64,000 bases of DNA from Amycolatopsis aidingensis (GCF_018885265.1 NZ_CP076538.1:2082001-2146000), one strand, 5' to 3'; positions 1-9,532 are shown, counted from the stretch's first letter. Notes: a model not told the origin generated them from the letters alone. Numbers and translations: made by a program.

Positions 1-267
1 GCACGGCGGCTCGGATGGCGAGGGCAGGCTCGGGCCAGGCGCCGCGCCGTGCTGGCTCGCTTGGCGTGGTCGTGACTGTGATCATGGGCATAGTGGTTGG
101 GTCGATCGCGGGATTGTTGATCGCTATTCGGCACATGCTGGCATTGAGGGTGGCTGCGGAGCACGTCGCGAATGGTTTTGGCCTGTGCTTTCGCCGACCT
201 TTTGCCTCTCTCACTTGATCCGCTGTTTCAGCGGACGTTGGATGGTGCGTCGGCTGGAGGGTGGCGG

Positions 268-909
268 TCACTGCTCGCGGCGAAGGACGTCGCCGAGCCC
301 GCGTTCGAGCCAGCGGAAGGCGTGCTGAGTGGCGGTGACGGCGTCGGGGTAGATGTCGTCGGGGTGTTCGCCTGCCATGACCCTTCGGGTGTTCTCGGCG
401 AGGAGTACCTGTTGGGCGCTGTGGATCTGGGCGGCGATCAGTTGTGCGGAGAGGTCGGAGGCGCCCTCGTCGACAAGTGCCTTGGCGAGTAGGTGCTGGC
501 TCTGGTCCTGGTATTGCATGTTCCGCACGGCGAGGGCGGGCGTGGTGTGCACGAGCCGCCCGATCCGCAGCACGTGCGGGCGTCCGCTGAGGCCGGTCAT
601 GGGTTGCCGCTCGGCGAGGGCGGTCAGCAGGTAGTCACGGATGGCGCCGTGCGGGGTCTGTCCGACGGGTCGCTGGCGCACCACGGCCGCGGGCTCCTCG
701 ATGTGGTGCTTGCCCGAGCCCAGCACGAGGTCCTCTTTGACCTCGAAGTAGTTGAACACCGTCTTCTTGGACACGCCGGCGGCGTCGGCGATCTCGGCGA
801 CCGACACGTTGTCGAAGCCGCGTTCCTCGAACAGGTCGAGCGCGACCCGGGCGAGCAGGCGCCGGGTCTCGTCCTTCTTGCGTTCACGCAGGCCCATCGG
901 CGTGTCCAT
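268..909 (-). CDS. TetR-family repressor, divergent from ABC exporter
   Basis: A 213-aa TetR-type regulator. The N-terminal helix-turn-helix is clear at about residues 10-55 (ALDLFEERGFDNVSVAEIAD, then a VSKKTVFNYF recognition helix), followed by a helical ligand-binding domain with no recognised ligand. It is divergent from the ABC exporter at 982, with 72 bp between the start codons, so it probably represses that exporter and itself. The start is the ATG at 909. Function is inferred from family and position. Confidence 0.88.
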   Translation of the reverse strand: MDTPMGLRERKKDETRRLLARVALDLFEERGFDNVSVAEIADAAGVSKKTVFNYFEVKEDLVLGSGKHHIEEPAAVVRQRPVGQTPHGAIRDYLLTALAERQPMTGLSGRPHVLRIGRLVHTTPALAVRNMQYQDQSQHLLAKALVDEGASDLSAQLIAAQIHSAQQVLLAENTRRVMAGEHPDDIYPDAVTATQHAFRWLERGLGDVLRREQ

Positions 910-981
910 CGCAACACCATACCCCGGGACTATTTATTCTCCAGGTAGAAAAGTACACCCGGTAGAAGTTTTTCAGGTAGC
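910..981. promoter_or_regulatory. Shared TetR/ABC exporter promoter region
   Basis: This short divergent intergenic region is AT-richer than its surroundings. It carries three GGTAG repeats, at about 943, 961 and 975, two of them extended as GGTAGAA. They are candidate TetR half-sites or promoter elements; no perfect palindrome was found. Confidence 0.45.
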
Positions 982-2769
982 ATGGCGGCCATGTCGATCA
1001 CGCCCGAGCGCGCGGGCCCCGCCGAGCCTCCGGCCGCGCTGCTTCCGGTGCTGGCCCGGCGCTTGCGTCCCTACCGCCTGACCGTCGCGGTGGCGGTGGT
1101 GCTGCAGCTGGTGCAGGCGCTGGCGATGCTGTACCTGCCCACGCTGAATGCCGACCTGGTCGATCACGGGATTGTCCCGGGCAACACCGGCTACATCCTT
1201 GGCCACGGCGGGTTCATGCTGGTCGCGACGCTGGTCCAGATCGTCTGCGCGGCCGGTGCGGTGTTCCTCGGAGCCAGAGTCGCGATGAGCCTGGGGGCCG
1301 ACCTGCGCGCGGCGGTGTTCGACCGGGTGCGCCAGTTCTCTGCGCGGGAGCTCGGGCAGTTCGGTGCGGCGTCGCTGGTGACCAGGACGACCAACGATGT
1401 CCAGCAGTTCCAGGTGCTGGTGTTCACCGTGCTCACGCTGGCGCTGGCTGCACCGTTCCTGGCCGTGGGCGGGATCGTGCTGGCCGTCGGGCAGGATGTG
1501 CCGCTGTCCGGGGTGCTGGTGGTGGTGATCCCGGTGGCGGTCGGGGTGATCGGCCTGCTGATCAGCCGGATGATTCCGCCGTCGCGGGAGATGCAGGGCC
1601 GGATCGACGTGGTCAACCGGGTGCTGCGGGAGAAGATCACCGGGGTCAGAGTGATCCGCGCGTTCGTCCGGGATGCCCACGAGCGGCGCCGGTTCGCCGA
1701 GGCCAGCACGGATCTGATGGCGGTGGCCGTGCGGGTCGGCCGTTTGCAGGCCTTCTTTGGTGCTTCGGCGATGCTGCTGGCCAACCTCGCCGCTATCGCG
1801 GTGGTCGCGATCGGCGGGGTGCGGGTGGCCGACGGTGCGATGCAGCTGGGCTCCCTGATCGCGTCCCTGAGCTACCTCGGGCAGATCCTCGGCGCGGTGA
1901 TGATGGCGATGAGCGTGGTCATGCAGGCGCCGCGGGCGAAGGTGAGCGCGGGACGGATCGGCGAGGTGCTGGACACCGAACCGGGCGTTCCGGAGCCCGC
2001 GGTACCCGCGGTGCTGGTGTCCGCGCCGGGCAACCTGGATGTGCGCGGGGTCGGCTTCGCCTATCCCGGTGCCGAGGAGCCGGTGCTGCGCGAGGTCGAC
2101 CTCCTCGCCCGTCCCGGCCAGACCACGGCGGTCATCGGTTCCACCGGCAGTGGGAAGACCACGCTGGTGAACCTGATCGCGAGGCTGCTCGATGCGGGCG
2201 AGGGTTCGGTGTCCATCGGTGGTGTCGACGTGCGTGAGCTGTCCCGCGGCACACTGGCCCGCACGGTCGGGCTCGTTCCGCAGCGGGCTTTCCTGTTCTC
2301 CGGCACGATCGCGGAAAACCTGCGCTACGGCGACCCGGAAGCCGGCGACGAGCGGCTGTGGCGGGCGCTGGGCAGCGCCCAGGCACGCGAGTTCGTGGCG
2401 GCTATGCCCAACGGGCTGGACACCGTGCTCGGGCAGGGCGGCAGCACCGTCTCCGGTGGGCAGCGGCAACGGCTGGCCATCGCCCGTGCGCTGGTGGCCG
2501 CGCCGGCCATCTACGTGTTCGACGACGCGTTCTCCGCGCTGGACACCGCCACCGAAGCGGCCCTGCGCTCGGCCCTCGCCACCGAACTCGGCGATGTCAC
2601 GCAGGTGGTCGTTGCCCAGCGGGTGTCCTCGATCCGCTCGGCCGACCGGATCGTCGTGCTGGACTCCGGCCGGGTCGAGGCCGCAGGCACCCACGACGAG
2701 CTGTTGGCCACCAGCCCCACCTACGCCGAGATCGCCAACTCCCAGCTGGCCCTGCAGGAGGCATCGTGA
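982..2769 (+). CDS. ABC exporter half-transporter, subunit A (permease-ATPase)
   Basis: A 595-aa fused membrane and nucleotide-binding half-transporter. A six-helix exporter domain spans roughly residues 25-310. The ATPase domain has Walker A GSTGSGKTT near residue 390, the VSGGQRQR signature and the Walker B region FDDAFSALD. The residue after Walker B is not Glu (VFDDAF), as in the degenerate-site partner of heterodimeric exporters. It overlaps the next gene by 4 nt, so the pair would form a heterodimeric multidrug-type exporter. The substrate is unknown. Confidence 0.9.
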   Translation: MAAMSITPERAGPAEPPAALLPVLARRLRPYRLTVAVAVVLQLVQALAMLYLPTLNADLVDHGIVPGNTGYILGHGGFMLVATLVQIVCAAGAVFLGARVAMSLGADLRAAVFDRVRQFSARELGQFGAASLVTRTTNDVQQFQVLVFTVLTLALAAPFLAVGGIVLAVGQDVPLSGVLVVVIPVAVGVIGLLISRMIPPSREMQGRIDVVNRVLREKITGVRVIRAFVRDAHERRRFAEASTDLMAVAVRVGRLQAFFGASAMLLANLAAIAVVAIGGVRVADGAMQLGSLIASLSYLGQILGAVMMAMSVVMQAPRAKVSAGRIGEVLDTEPGVPEPAVPAVLVSAPGNLDVRGVGFAYPGAEEPVLREVDLLARPGQTTAVIGSTGSGKTTLVNLIARLLDAGEGSVSIGGVDVRELSRGTLARTVGLVPQRAFLFSGTIAENLRYGDPEAGDERLWRALGSAQAREFVAAMPNGLDTVLGQGGSTVSGGQRQRLAIARALVAAPAIYVFDDAFSALDTATEAALRSALATELGDVTQVVVAQRVSSIRSADRIVVLDSGRVEAAGTHDELLATSPTYAEIANSQLALQEAS

Positions 2770-4413
2770 CCACTGCACACCACGACGCCCAGCGACCGGC
2801 GAGGTTCTGGGCCACCGCGCTGCGGCTGCTGGCCGCGTTGCGCCCGGACCGGGCGCGGGTGCTGCTGATCATGATGTGCGCCGTCGCGGGCGTCGGGATG
2901 ACCATCGTCGTGCCGCTGCTGCTCGGCCGGGCCACCGACATCGTCGTCGCCGGGATCAGTGCCGGCGGGGTCGACTTCGCCGCCGTCGCGAGGACGCTCG
3001 TGCTCGCCGGCCTGCTGTCGCTGGGGTCGTGGCTGTGCGTGGTCACCCAGGGCAGGCTGATCGCCACCGTGGCCCAGCGGATGGCGTTCCGGCTGCGCGA
3101 GGACACCGACCGCACGCTGTCCCGGCTGCCGCTGCGTTACTTTGACACCCGGCCCCGCGGGGACGTGCTGTCCAGGGCGACCAACGACATCGACAACCTG
3201 TCGCAGACCGTGCAGCAGGTGTCGTCGCGGCTGCTGGCCTCCGTGCTCGGGCTCGTCGGGAGCCTGGTGATGATGTTGCTGATCTCGCCCCTGCTCACCG
3301 GTGTGGTGTTGCTGACCGTGCCGGTGACGCTGTGGACGAGCACGGTGATCGCCCGCCGGTCCCAGCCGCAGTTCGCCAGGCAGTGGTCGGCCACTGGCCG
3401 GCTCAGCAGCCACCTGGAGGAGACCTACAGCGGGCACGAGCTGGTCACCGCGTTCGGCAGGGGAGAGGAGGCGACGCGCACGTTCGCCGGGCACAACGAG
3501 CAGCTGCGCTCGGCCGGTACGTCCGCCCAGTTCGTCTCCGGCCTGATCGCCCCGGCGATGACCTTCCTCGGCAACGTCGGCTACGTCCTGGTGGCCGTCA
3601 TCGGTGGCATCCGGGTGGCTTCCGGCGCGCTGTCGATCGGCGAGATCCAGGCTCCCGGTGGACCCGGATACGGTGACCGGCAGGGTGGAGTTCGCCGGGG
3701 TGTCCTTCCGGTACCGCCGCGACGAGCCGCTGATCGAGAACCTGTCGCTGACCGTCCATCCCGGACAGACAGTGGCGATTGTGGGCCCCACCGGAGCGGG
3801 CAAGACCACCCTGGTGAACCTGCTGCTGCGGTTCTACGACCTCGACGCCGGCACGATCACCGTCGACGGGACGGATATCGCCGAGATGAGCAGGCACGGA
3901 CTCCGCCGCAACATCGGCATGGTGCTGCAGGACACCTGGCTGTTCGGCGGGACGATCGCCGAGAACATCGCCTACGGCAAGCCGGACGCCACGCGCGAGG
4001 ACATCGTCACGGCCGCCCAGGCGACACATGCCGACCACCTCATCCGGACCCTGCCCGACGGTTATGACACCGTCGTCGAGGAGGACGGCACACTCAGCGC
4101 CGGGGAACGGCAACTGGTCACCATCGCCCGCGCGTTCCTCGTCCGGCCAGCCATCCTGGTGCTGGACGAGGCGACCAGCTCGGTGGACACCCGCACCGAG
4201 ATGCTCGTCCAGCGGGCCATGAGCTCCCTGCGGCAGGGGCGCACCAGTTTCGTGATCGCCCACCGGCTGTCCACCATCCGCGACGCGGACCTGATCCTGG
4301 TGATGGAGGCGGGCCGGATCGTCGAACAGGGCAGCCACGACGACCTGCTCGACGCGGGCGGCGCCTACGCCCGGTTGTACGCCGCCCAGTTCGCCCAGCC
4401 GGCGACCGCGTGA
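2766..4413 (+). pseudogene. ABC exporter half-transporter, subunit B, with internal deletion
   Basis: The partner of the upstream gene, starting at GTG 2766 inside its stop. The membrane domain reads normally to [10 protein letters not shown] near 3652. The frame then changes, and the ATPase domain resumes one frame away at [13 protein letters not shown]. The segment joining the last helix to the ATPase domain, roughly 45 residues in homologues, is missing. The ATPase half is otherwise complete: [17 protein letters not shown], and Walker [11 protein letters not shown] with the catalytic Glu. As read it cannot make a full subunit. It is either a real deletion or an assembly fault. Confidence 0.82.
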
Positions 4414-4428
4414 GCCTCATCCGTCCGG

Positions 4429-5064
4429 TCAGGACTCGCGGTCCGGCGGCCTCGTTCGGCCGGTGCGGAAGAGCCGGTCCAGGTGCCGGCGCAGTACCGT
4501 CTTGGCTTCGTCGGGGGTGCGATGGCCGATCAGGACACTGGTGCCGAGGCCGTGGTTGAGCGCCAGCAAGTGTGCGACCTCGGTGGAGATGTCCAAGCCC
4601 GCCGCCAGTTGCCCGTCGGCCTCGGCCCGCTCGAGTGCGTCGGTGACTTGCCGGTCGAGGATGCCGATTCCGGTGACGAAAGGTTCGTGGGCGAGTTCGG
4701 GGTCGGTCATCGCCAAGACCGCATACGAGGTGCCGACCAGGTGGAACACCCGGCTCTGCTCGTCGGTGGGCAGCGCTTCGTCGAAGAACGCCTCGATGAA
4801 CGCCCGCGGCGGAGGCGGATCCGGCCACGTGGCCAGACGCGCGGCCCACCGCCGATGGCTTTGCTGTTCGAGGTACCGCAGCGCGCCCACCATCAACTGG
4901 GCCTTGGTGTCGAAGTAGTACTGCACCAGCCGCAGGGACATGCCGGCCTCGGCGGCGACCGTGCGCATGGTCACCGCGTGCAGACCATCCCGAGCTGCGA
5001 CCCGCACCAGCGCCTCGGCGATGTGGGCGCGCCGCTCGGCGTGATCCACGGTCCTCGGCACCAC
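4429..5064 (-). CDS. TetR-family regulator of the adjacent MFS pump
   Basis: A 211-aa TetR protein. Start GTG 5064 was chosen because GGAGAGGAG lies a few bases upstream and VVPRTVDHAERR is a typical N-terminus. The helix-turn-helix is at about residues 10-55 (ALVRVAARDGLHAVTMRTVA, then MSLRLVQYYF). It resembles the BetI/AcrR-like group. It is divergent from the broken MFS gene, whose promoter region contains inverted repeats, so it probably represses that pump. Confidence 0.85.
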   Translation of the reverse strand: MVPRTVDHAERRAHIAEALVRVAARDGLHAVTMRTVAAEAGMSLRLVQYYFDTKAQLMVGALRYLEQQSHRRWAARLATWPDPPPPRAFIEAFFDEALPTDEQSRVFHLVGTSYAVLAMTDPELAHEPFVTGIGILDRQVTDALERAEADGQLAAGLDISTEVAHLLALNHGLGTSVLIGHRTPDEAKTVLRRHLDRLFRTGRTRPPDRES

Positions 5065-5092
5065 CCACTCCTCTCCAACCCACGACGACTTA

Positions 5093-5123
5093 TGATACGA
5101 GTGTATATGGTACTGCTGTATCA
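5093..5123. promoter_or_regulatory. Inverted-repeat operator candidate for TetR/MFS
   Basis: TGATAC at 5093-5098 is repeated inverted as GTATCA at 5118-5123. A shorter dyad, ATACGAGTGTAT, sits at 5095-5106. Both lie in the AT-rich gap between the divergent TetR and MFS genes, as expected for a TetR operator. Confidence 0.55.
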
Positions 5124-5149
5124 GCATGGTGTGGGAGGTTCCTCGGGTC

Positions 5150-6584
5150 ATGGGGCAGCGCGAGGAGTACGGTGTCCGGTCCGGAGCGGGTGGGCGGGGG
5201 ACTGCGGACGTCGCCGTGGCCGCGCTGGCGTGTGCGGCGCAGTTCATGGTCGTGCTGGACATCTCCGTGGTGAACGTCGCCCTGCCGTCGATCCGGCGGG
5301 CGCTGGGTTTGGCCGAGGGGAGTCAGTAGTGGGTGGTCAACGCCTACGCGCTGACCTTCGCCGGGTTCCTGCTGCTGGGCGGCCGGTTGGCCGATCTGTT
5401 CGGCCGCAAGCGGATCTTTCTGCTGGGCTTGCTGCTTTTCGGGGGTGCCAGCCTGGCCGGTGGGCTGGCCGGTTCCGGGGGCTTGCTGATCGCGGCCCGC
5501 GCGGTGCAAGGGCTGGGCGCGGCGGTGCTGGCGCCGGCGACCCTGACGGTGCTGACGACCACCTTCGGTGAAGGACCCCGGCGCACGCGGGCACTGGCGG
5601 CGTGGACGGCGGTGGGGCTGGCGGGCGGCACGGCAGGCAACCTACTCGGTGGGGTGCTCACCGAGTACCTGTCGTGGCGGTGGGTGCTGTTGATCAACGT
5701 GCCGATCGGGGCGGTGGCCGTCGTGCTCGCCGCCCGGCTGCTGGCCGCCGACCGCGGGCACCGGTCGGCGCGGCGGCTGGACGTCCCGGGGCGCGGTGCT
5801 GGCCACCGCCGGTCTCGCGGCCCTGACCTACGGCATCGCCCAGGTCCGGATACACGGCTGGACCGCCACCGCGCCCGTGATCCCGCTGGCGGCCGGACTG
5901 CTCGCGGTCGCGGCGTTCGCGGTGGTCGAAGCCCGGGTTGCTCGCGTCCCGCTGGTGCCGTTGCGGTTGTTTCGGTCGCGGGCCATCTCGGTCGGCAATG
6001 TGGCGATGCTGTTGGCCGGGGCCTGTCTGAATCCGATGTGGTTCTTCCTGACGCTCTACATGCAGCGGTCCCTGCACTACAGCCCCCTGCAGACTGGGCT
6101 GGGCTTCCTCCCGCACACCCTGGTGACCGTCGCCGTCACCGCCCGGCTGACCCCGTGGCTGATGCGCCGCGCCGACAGCAGGGCGCTGATCGCCACCGGC
6201 GCGCTGTTGGCCGCGGCCGGGTTCTGGTGGCAAGGCCAGATCACCGTCGACCGCGGCTACCTCGCCGGGATTCTCGGTCCCGCGCTGGTGTTCTCGGTCG
6301 GCGGCGGGCTGCTGAACACCCCGTTGACCACCACGGTCACCTCGGGTGTCGACCCTGCCGAGGCTGGCGCCGCCTCCGGGCTGATGAACACCACCAAACA
6401 GGTTGGCGGCGCGCTCGGCCTCGCCGCGCTGGTCACCCTCGCAGGGGGCGACGTGGCCACCCCGCAGGCACTGGCCGACGACTACGGACGCGCCTTCGTC
6501 GCGATCGCCGCCGTCCTGGTGGTCGTCGCCGTGGTTGCCCTGGCCCTGCCCGCCCGGCGGGACGGCACGGCGGAGAAGCGATAG
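5150..6584 (+). pseudogene. MFS drug transporter (DHA2/EmrB type), nonsense codon and frameshift
   Basis: A multidrug major-facilitator transporter. The first helix carries the family motif VVLDISVVNVALP. A TAG at 5327-5329 falls just before WVVNAYALTF, where homologues continue in frame. The reading resumes at 5333 with motif A (GRLADLFGRKR) and runs to about 5790, where the frame shifts again. The rest continues at VLATAGLAALTYG to 6584. Two independent lesions suggest a true pseudogene. ATG 5150 follows a GGGAGG and is a likelier start than ATG 5126. Confidence 0.85.
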
Positions 6585-6601
6585 CCGAGGAGGACCTCGT
6601 C

Positions 6602-7099
6602 ATGCCCGTTGCTCGCGTGCGGCCGGTGCGTTCTTCTGAGGTGCCAGTCGTCACCGAACTCGTGCACGAACTTGCCCGCCACGAACGCTTACGGCACTGC
6701 CGGCTGACCGCGGACCAGCTCCGGCACGCGCTCAACGGCCCGGCTCGCACGGCGTTCTGCCATGTCGCCGAGGCCACCGGCGCGGTCGTCGGTTTCGCCC
6801 TGTGGCTGCCGAAGTTCGATCCCTATCGGGGTCGCGCCACTCTCTATGTGGAAAGCCTCTATGTCCGGCCAACTGTGCGTGGCTCCGGGGTGGGCAAGGC
6901 GCTACCGGCCGCGCTGGCCGAGGAGTGCCTCCGGCGGGGCTACGCCGGTATGGAGTGGTCGGTCCTGGAGTGGAATACCGGCGCCATCGACTTCTACCAG
7001 ACGCTCGGCGCCACCCGCATCGACGAGTTGACACGCTTCCGCCTCGCTGGGACGGCCCTCGCCGTGCTCGCGGGCACGGACGAACCGGCACCCCAGTGA
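6602..7099 (+). CDS. GNAT-family N-acetyltransferase
   Basis: A 165-aa acetyltransferase of the GNAT fold. The acetyl-CoA loop appears as VRPTVRGSGVGKAL near residue 95, preceded by the strand LYVESLYV and followed by the C-terminal WNTGAIDFYQTLGA motif. Length and layout match the diamine/spermidine acetyltransferase-like subgroup, but the substrate cannot be assigned. It starts 17 nt after the MFS stop, probably in the same transcript. Confidence 0.87.
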   Translation: MPVARVRPVRSSEVPVVTELVHELARHERLRHCRLTADQLRHALNGPARTAFCHVAEATGAVVGFALWLPKFDPYRGRATLYVESLYVRPTVRGSGVGKALPAALAEECLRRGYAGMEWSVLEWNTGAIDFYQTLGATRIDELTRFRLAGTALAVLAGTDEPAPQ

Positions 7100-7109
7100 A
7101 TGAGCCCCT

Positions 7110-7356
7110 GATCGTTCTGCCGATCTCCCGTACCTGGATCTGGGCCGCGTGGCCGGAGTCGGGAGTGGCGGCGAACCGCTCCAGCAGGCGCCGGGTGACG
7201 CTGGGTGCCAGGAGCGCGTCGCCGCGGTGGATCGTGCGCACCGCGTTGATCAGGTCGCGCGCCGGGGTGTCCTTGAGCAGGAACCCACGTGCGCCCGCGC
7301 GTAGCGCGCGGTGCACGTACTCGTCCATGTTGAAGGTCGTCAGCATCGCCACCGCC
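7110..7356 (-). pseudogene. NarL/LuxR-type response-regulator fragment
   Basis: The second half of a receiver domain remains: VAMLTTFNMDEYVHRAL, then the conserved Lys in GFLLKDTPARDL, then the linker VRTIHRGDALLAPS. The phosphorylated-Asp half and the C-terminal helix-turn-helix are missing. It abuts the kinase fragment to its right. It is a remnant of a two-component system. Confidence 0.7.
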
Positions 7357-7374
7357 GGGGACGAGGGAGCCCGG

Positions 7375-7567
7375 CCAGACCGTAGCCGCTCTCCGGTAGC
7401 GGTGCGCGGAGCGGCTTGCCTACCAGGTTGTTGACGACCGTGATCGCCACGTCGGCGGGCCGATGCTCGACGCGCACTCGGACCGGGCCGCCTACGGCAT
7501 GCTTGCCGGCGTTGGTCAGTGCCTCCTGGACCACTCGGTAGGCGGTGCGCTCCACCCGGGCCGGCAG
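7375..7567 (-). pseudogene. Histidine kinase C-terminal fragment (HATPase)
   Basis: The N-box of a NarL-partner kinase is visible (YRVVQEALTNAGKHA), followed by the strands VRVRVEHRPADVAITVVNN and the G-box remnant SGYGLAG. Everything upstream (sensor and dimerisation regions) is absent; the sequence joins directly to the PAP2 fragment near 7568. Confidence 0.68.
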
Positions 7568-7826
7568 CCTCGCCGATCACGTAGGTGATCACCGTCGCTG
7601 GAAGAGCGAGCACGGCGAACGCCATCGCCCGGGCGTCCAGTTTGCGGGTCCGCCACAGGTTCAGCAGCAGGAGACCGCCGAGCACCAGCAGTCCCGCCTC
7701 GGTGAACAACAGGACGAAGTCCCGCACCGGCGCCGGTCCCGTGGGCGAAGTTCACGACCTCGCGGTACCAGAGAGCGGATATGTCCGGCGCGTCGATCGG
7801 GGCGAGCGATACCGTCGCTGCCGTCA
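7568..7826 (-). pseudogene. PAP2-family phosphatase, N-terminal fragment
   Basis: The start ATG 7826 overlaps the upstream stop as ATGA. The product begins MTAATVSLAPIDAP and continues with WYREVVNFAH. After a frame change near 7710 come two hydrophobic segments (FVLLFTEAGLLVLGGLLLL, then VLALPATVITYVIGE). This matches the N-terminus of undecaprenyl-diphosphatase/PAP2 proteins. The catalytic KxxxxxxRP and SGH motifs would lie beyond the break and are lost. It is the third gene of the transcript starting at O1. Confidence 0.55.
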
Positions 7827-8573
7827 TGCCGCGGCCACCAGTCGGCGGACCTGCCGCATGCCCGCGGTGATCGCATACTCGCCGGCGGGAAACAGTTGCG
7901 AGTGGCCGTCGATCGTGCCCGGCACCGGCTCGGCAAGGGTGAGCCAGAGGGTGGTGTCCACCATCCGGGTACTGCCGAGCCGGTCGCCTACCTGGTGATC
8001 GACGACGAATCCCGAGCCACTGGGCTGAACCGCGATCGCCGACACCACCACGTCGGGCAGGCCCTCGCTGCGGTATACGGCCGGTCCCGACAACTCGAAC
8101 CGGGAGGTGATGCTGTCGTGCTGACCGGCCTCCGTGGTCACCGCCAACGCCGGCGCCGTCCGCACCACGTAGGACGTGGATGCCACCCCGGGTGCGGTGG
8201 TGTCGAGCAGGCAGCAGTTCCAGAAGGACGCACACCGCTCGGCCACCGGATCCAGGGAACGACGTGCCGGAACCACCACGGTTACGTCTTCGGCCACCGG
8301 AATGGCGCTGAATCCGGGCACCGTCGGCAGATCGAGCACCGACCACCCGTAGCGGCGAGCGACCGCACGCACCTCGTCTCGCGTGGCGCGGCTCATGCGA
8401 TCGAATCCACGCACCACACCGATCCGGCCCGGCGCTGCGACCGTTCCGAAGACCTCGTCTCCCGATGCGGCGAGAGCGAGCACATTGTGCACCGTCGCGC
8501 GCACGAAGGAACCGTGCCGACGCCGGTATCCGGCCGGAACATAGGAACCGTCCACGAACAGGCGGGTCGTCAT
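7824..8573 (-). CDS. Unrecognised ~250-aa protein, family A copy 1
   Basis: A 249-aa protein that I do not recognise. Two related copies lie at 24230-24991 (very similar) and 22747-23520 (diverged). Visible are alternating hydrophobic strands, GVVRGFDRMSRATRDEV near residue 50, DLPTVPGF near 80, VVVPARRSLDPVAERC near 100, and a C-terminal DGHSQLFPAGEYAI. The C-terminal DG-containing strand pattern loosely recalls the diacylglycerol-kinase/NAD-kinase fold, but no glycine-rich nucleotide motif is clear. It is translationally coupled to the DUF2795-like gene upstream (4-nt overlap) and under O1. Confidence 0.75.
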   Translation of the reverse strand: MTTRLFVDGSYVPAGYRRRHGSFVRATVHNVLALAASGDEVFGTVAAPGRIGVVRGFDRMSRATRDEVRAVARRYGWSVLDLPTVPGFSAIPVAEDVTVVVPARRSLDPVAERCASFWNCCLLDTTAPGVASTSYVVRTAPALAVTTEAGQHDSITSRFELSGPAVYRSEGLPDVVVSAIAVQPSGSGFVVDHQVGDRLGSTRMVDTTLWLTLAEPVPGTIDGHSQLFPAGEYAITAGMRQVRRLVAAA

Positions 8574-8866
8574 GCGGCCCCGCTCTTGCGCCGAGCCGTC
8601 ATCATCGGGCCATTCGCCTGCCCGATGCCATGGTCGCTGCTGATCGGCAGCTCAGGTAGCTCGCTGAGCACGTCCATCAGGGAGGTGAACCGCCGCTGCG
8701 GAAGCCGGTTCAACGCGTCGACGACCGGCGGCCTGGCGTGGCTACGAATGGCCGCGTCTAGCAGGTCGGCCACTCTCGGTTGGGCGGTGACGAACGCGTT
8801 CTCGATATGGTCGCTCAACTCCTGCACCGTGAGTGGCCTCGGCTCGCTCTCCCCAACGCTGTCCAT
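8570..8866 (-). CDS. DUF2795-like small protein, copy 1
   Basis: A 98-aa protein, one of five related copies in this window. The core VADLLDAAIRSHARPPVV followed by LNRLPQRRFTSLMDVLSELP resembles the helical DUF2795 fold (a short acidic helix pair followed by LPxRxF-xSxxDV). Start ATG 8866 was chosen because the -10-like TAGGCT of O1 ends 6 nt upstream and copy 3 also begins MDSV. No Shine-Dalgarno sequence is possible, so a leaderless mRNA is predicted. Function unknown. Confidence 0.78.
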   Translation of the reverse strand: MDSVGESEPRPLTVQELSDHIENAFVTAQPRVADLLDAAIRSHARPPVVDALNRLPQRRFTSLMDVLSELPELPISSDHGIGQANGPMMTARRKSGAA

Positions 8867-8872
8867 CACCCA

Positions 8873-8898
8873 AGCCTACACTAACGTGAGGGTAGAGT
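8873..8898. promoter_or_regulatory. MerR-box O1
   Basis: A copy of the 26-bp palindrome with central ACGT. On the minus strand its outer arm reads TAGGCT and ends 6 nt before ATG 8866. On the plus strand it reads TAGAGT but no obvious gene starts close by. Confidence 0.8.
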
Positions 8899-9016
8899 TT
8901 GGTATCGCGGCGACGCCCGCCGGGCGACGGCCGGCACGATGCGCTCGGCGGTACCGAGGGGTGCGCACTGCCGCGGAAGCTGTCGAGAGGTCGCGGCAGT
9001 GCCGACCGTCATCGCA

Positions 9017-9042
9017 ATTCTACCCTCGCGTGAGAGTAGGGT
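9017..9042. promoter_or_regulatory. MerR-box O2
   Basis: The 26-bp box with GCGT in place of the central ACGT. It points TAGGGT at the MerR gene starting at 9112, leaving a leader of about 65 nt. It is probably the autoregulatory site. Confidence 0.75.
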
Positions 9043-9111
9043 TGTGCTGGACGAGACGTCGTTGTGGGACCGGTACGGTGGTCGGAATCAGCCGCGGAAA
9101 GCGAGGTTGGC

Positions 9112-9522
9112 GTGGCCGAACACATGCAGATCGGCGAGGTGGCCGAGCGCACCGGCCTGTCCCTGCGCACGATCCGGTACTACGAGGAGGTCGGGCTCGT
9201 CACGCCGAGTGCACGCAGCCAAGGTGGTTTCCGGCTGTATACCGAGCCGGACGTGGCGCGCCTGCTGCTGGCGCGGCGAATGAAACCGCTCGGGTTCCAG
9301 CTCGACGAGATGCGGGAGCTTCTGGCGTTGCTGCCCCCGGAGGGCGTGGCCGGGTCTGGCACGCCCGACGCGGACGAATCCCAGCGGCTGCGCGGGTTCA
9401 GCGAGACCGCCGAGCAGCGATGTGCCGAGCTGCGGGCCAAACTGGAGGACGCCGAGGCATTCGCCGGGATGCTGCGGAAGCGCCTCCGGCGGCAGGGCTC
9501 GCGCGCGGTGCGCAGTGGCTGA
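9112..9522 (+). CDS. MerR-family regulator, copy 1
   Basis: A 136-aa MerR protein. The winged helix-turn-helix is at residues 5-75 (IGEVAERTGLSLRTIRYYEE, then SQGGFRLYTEPDVARL), followed by the antiparallel coiled coil. There is no long effector domain and there are no conserved metal-binding Cys. Start GTG 9112 was chosen because all four paralogues begin Val-x-x-x-Met-(Q/R)-I-G and GAGG lies upstream. It is the best candidate, with copies 3 and 4, for the protein that binds the 26-bp boxes; O2 lies just upstream. Confidence 0.9.
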   Translation: MAEHMQIGEVAERTGLSLRTIRYYEEVGLVTPSARSQGGFRLYTEPDVARLLLARRMKPLGFQLDEMRELLALLPPEGVAGSGTPDADESQRLRGFSETAEQRCAELRAKLEDAEAFAGMLRKRLRRQGSRAVRSG

Positions 9523-9532
9523 ACGTCCCGTA

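Noticed and set aside
973..2778. Long minus-strand open frame opposite the ABC exporter
   Set aside because: It is the complement of a clear ABC exporter; its product is His/Gln/Arg-rich without any family motif, a high-GC shadow.
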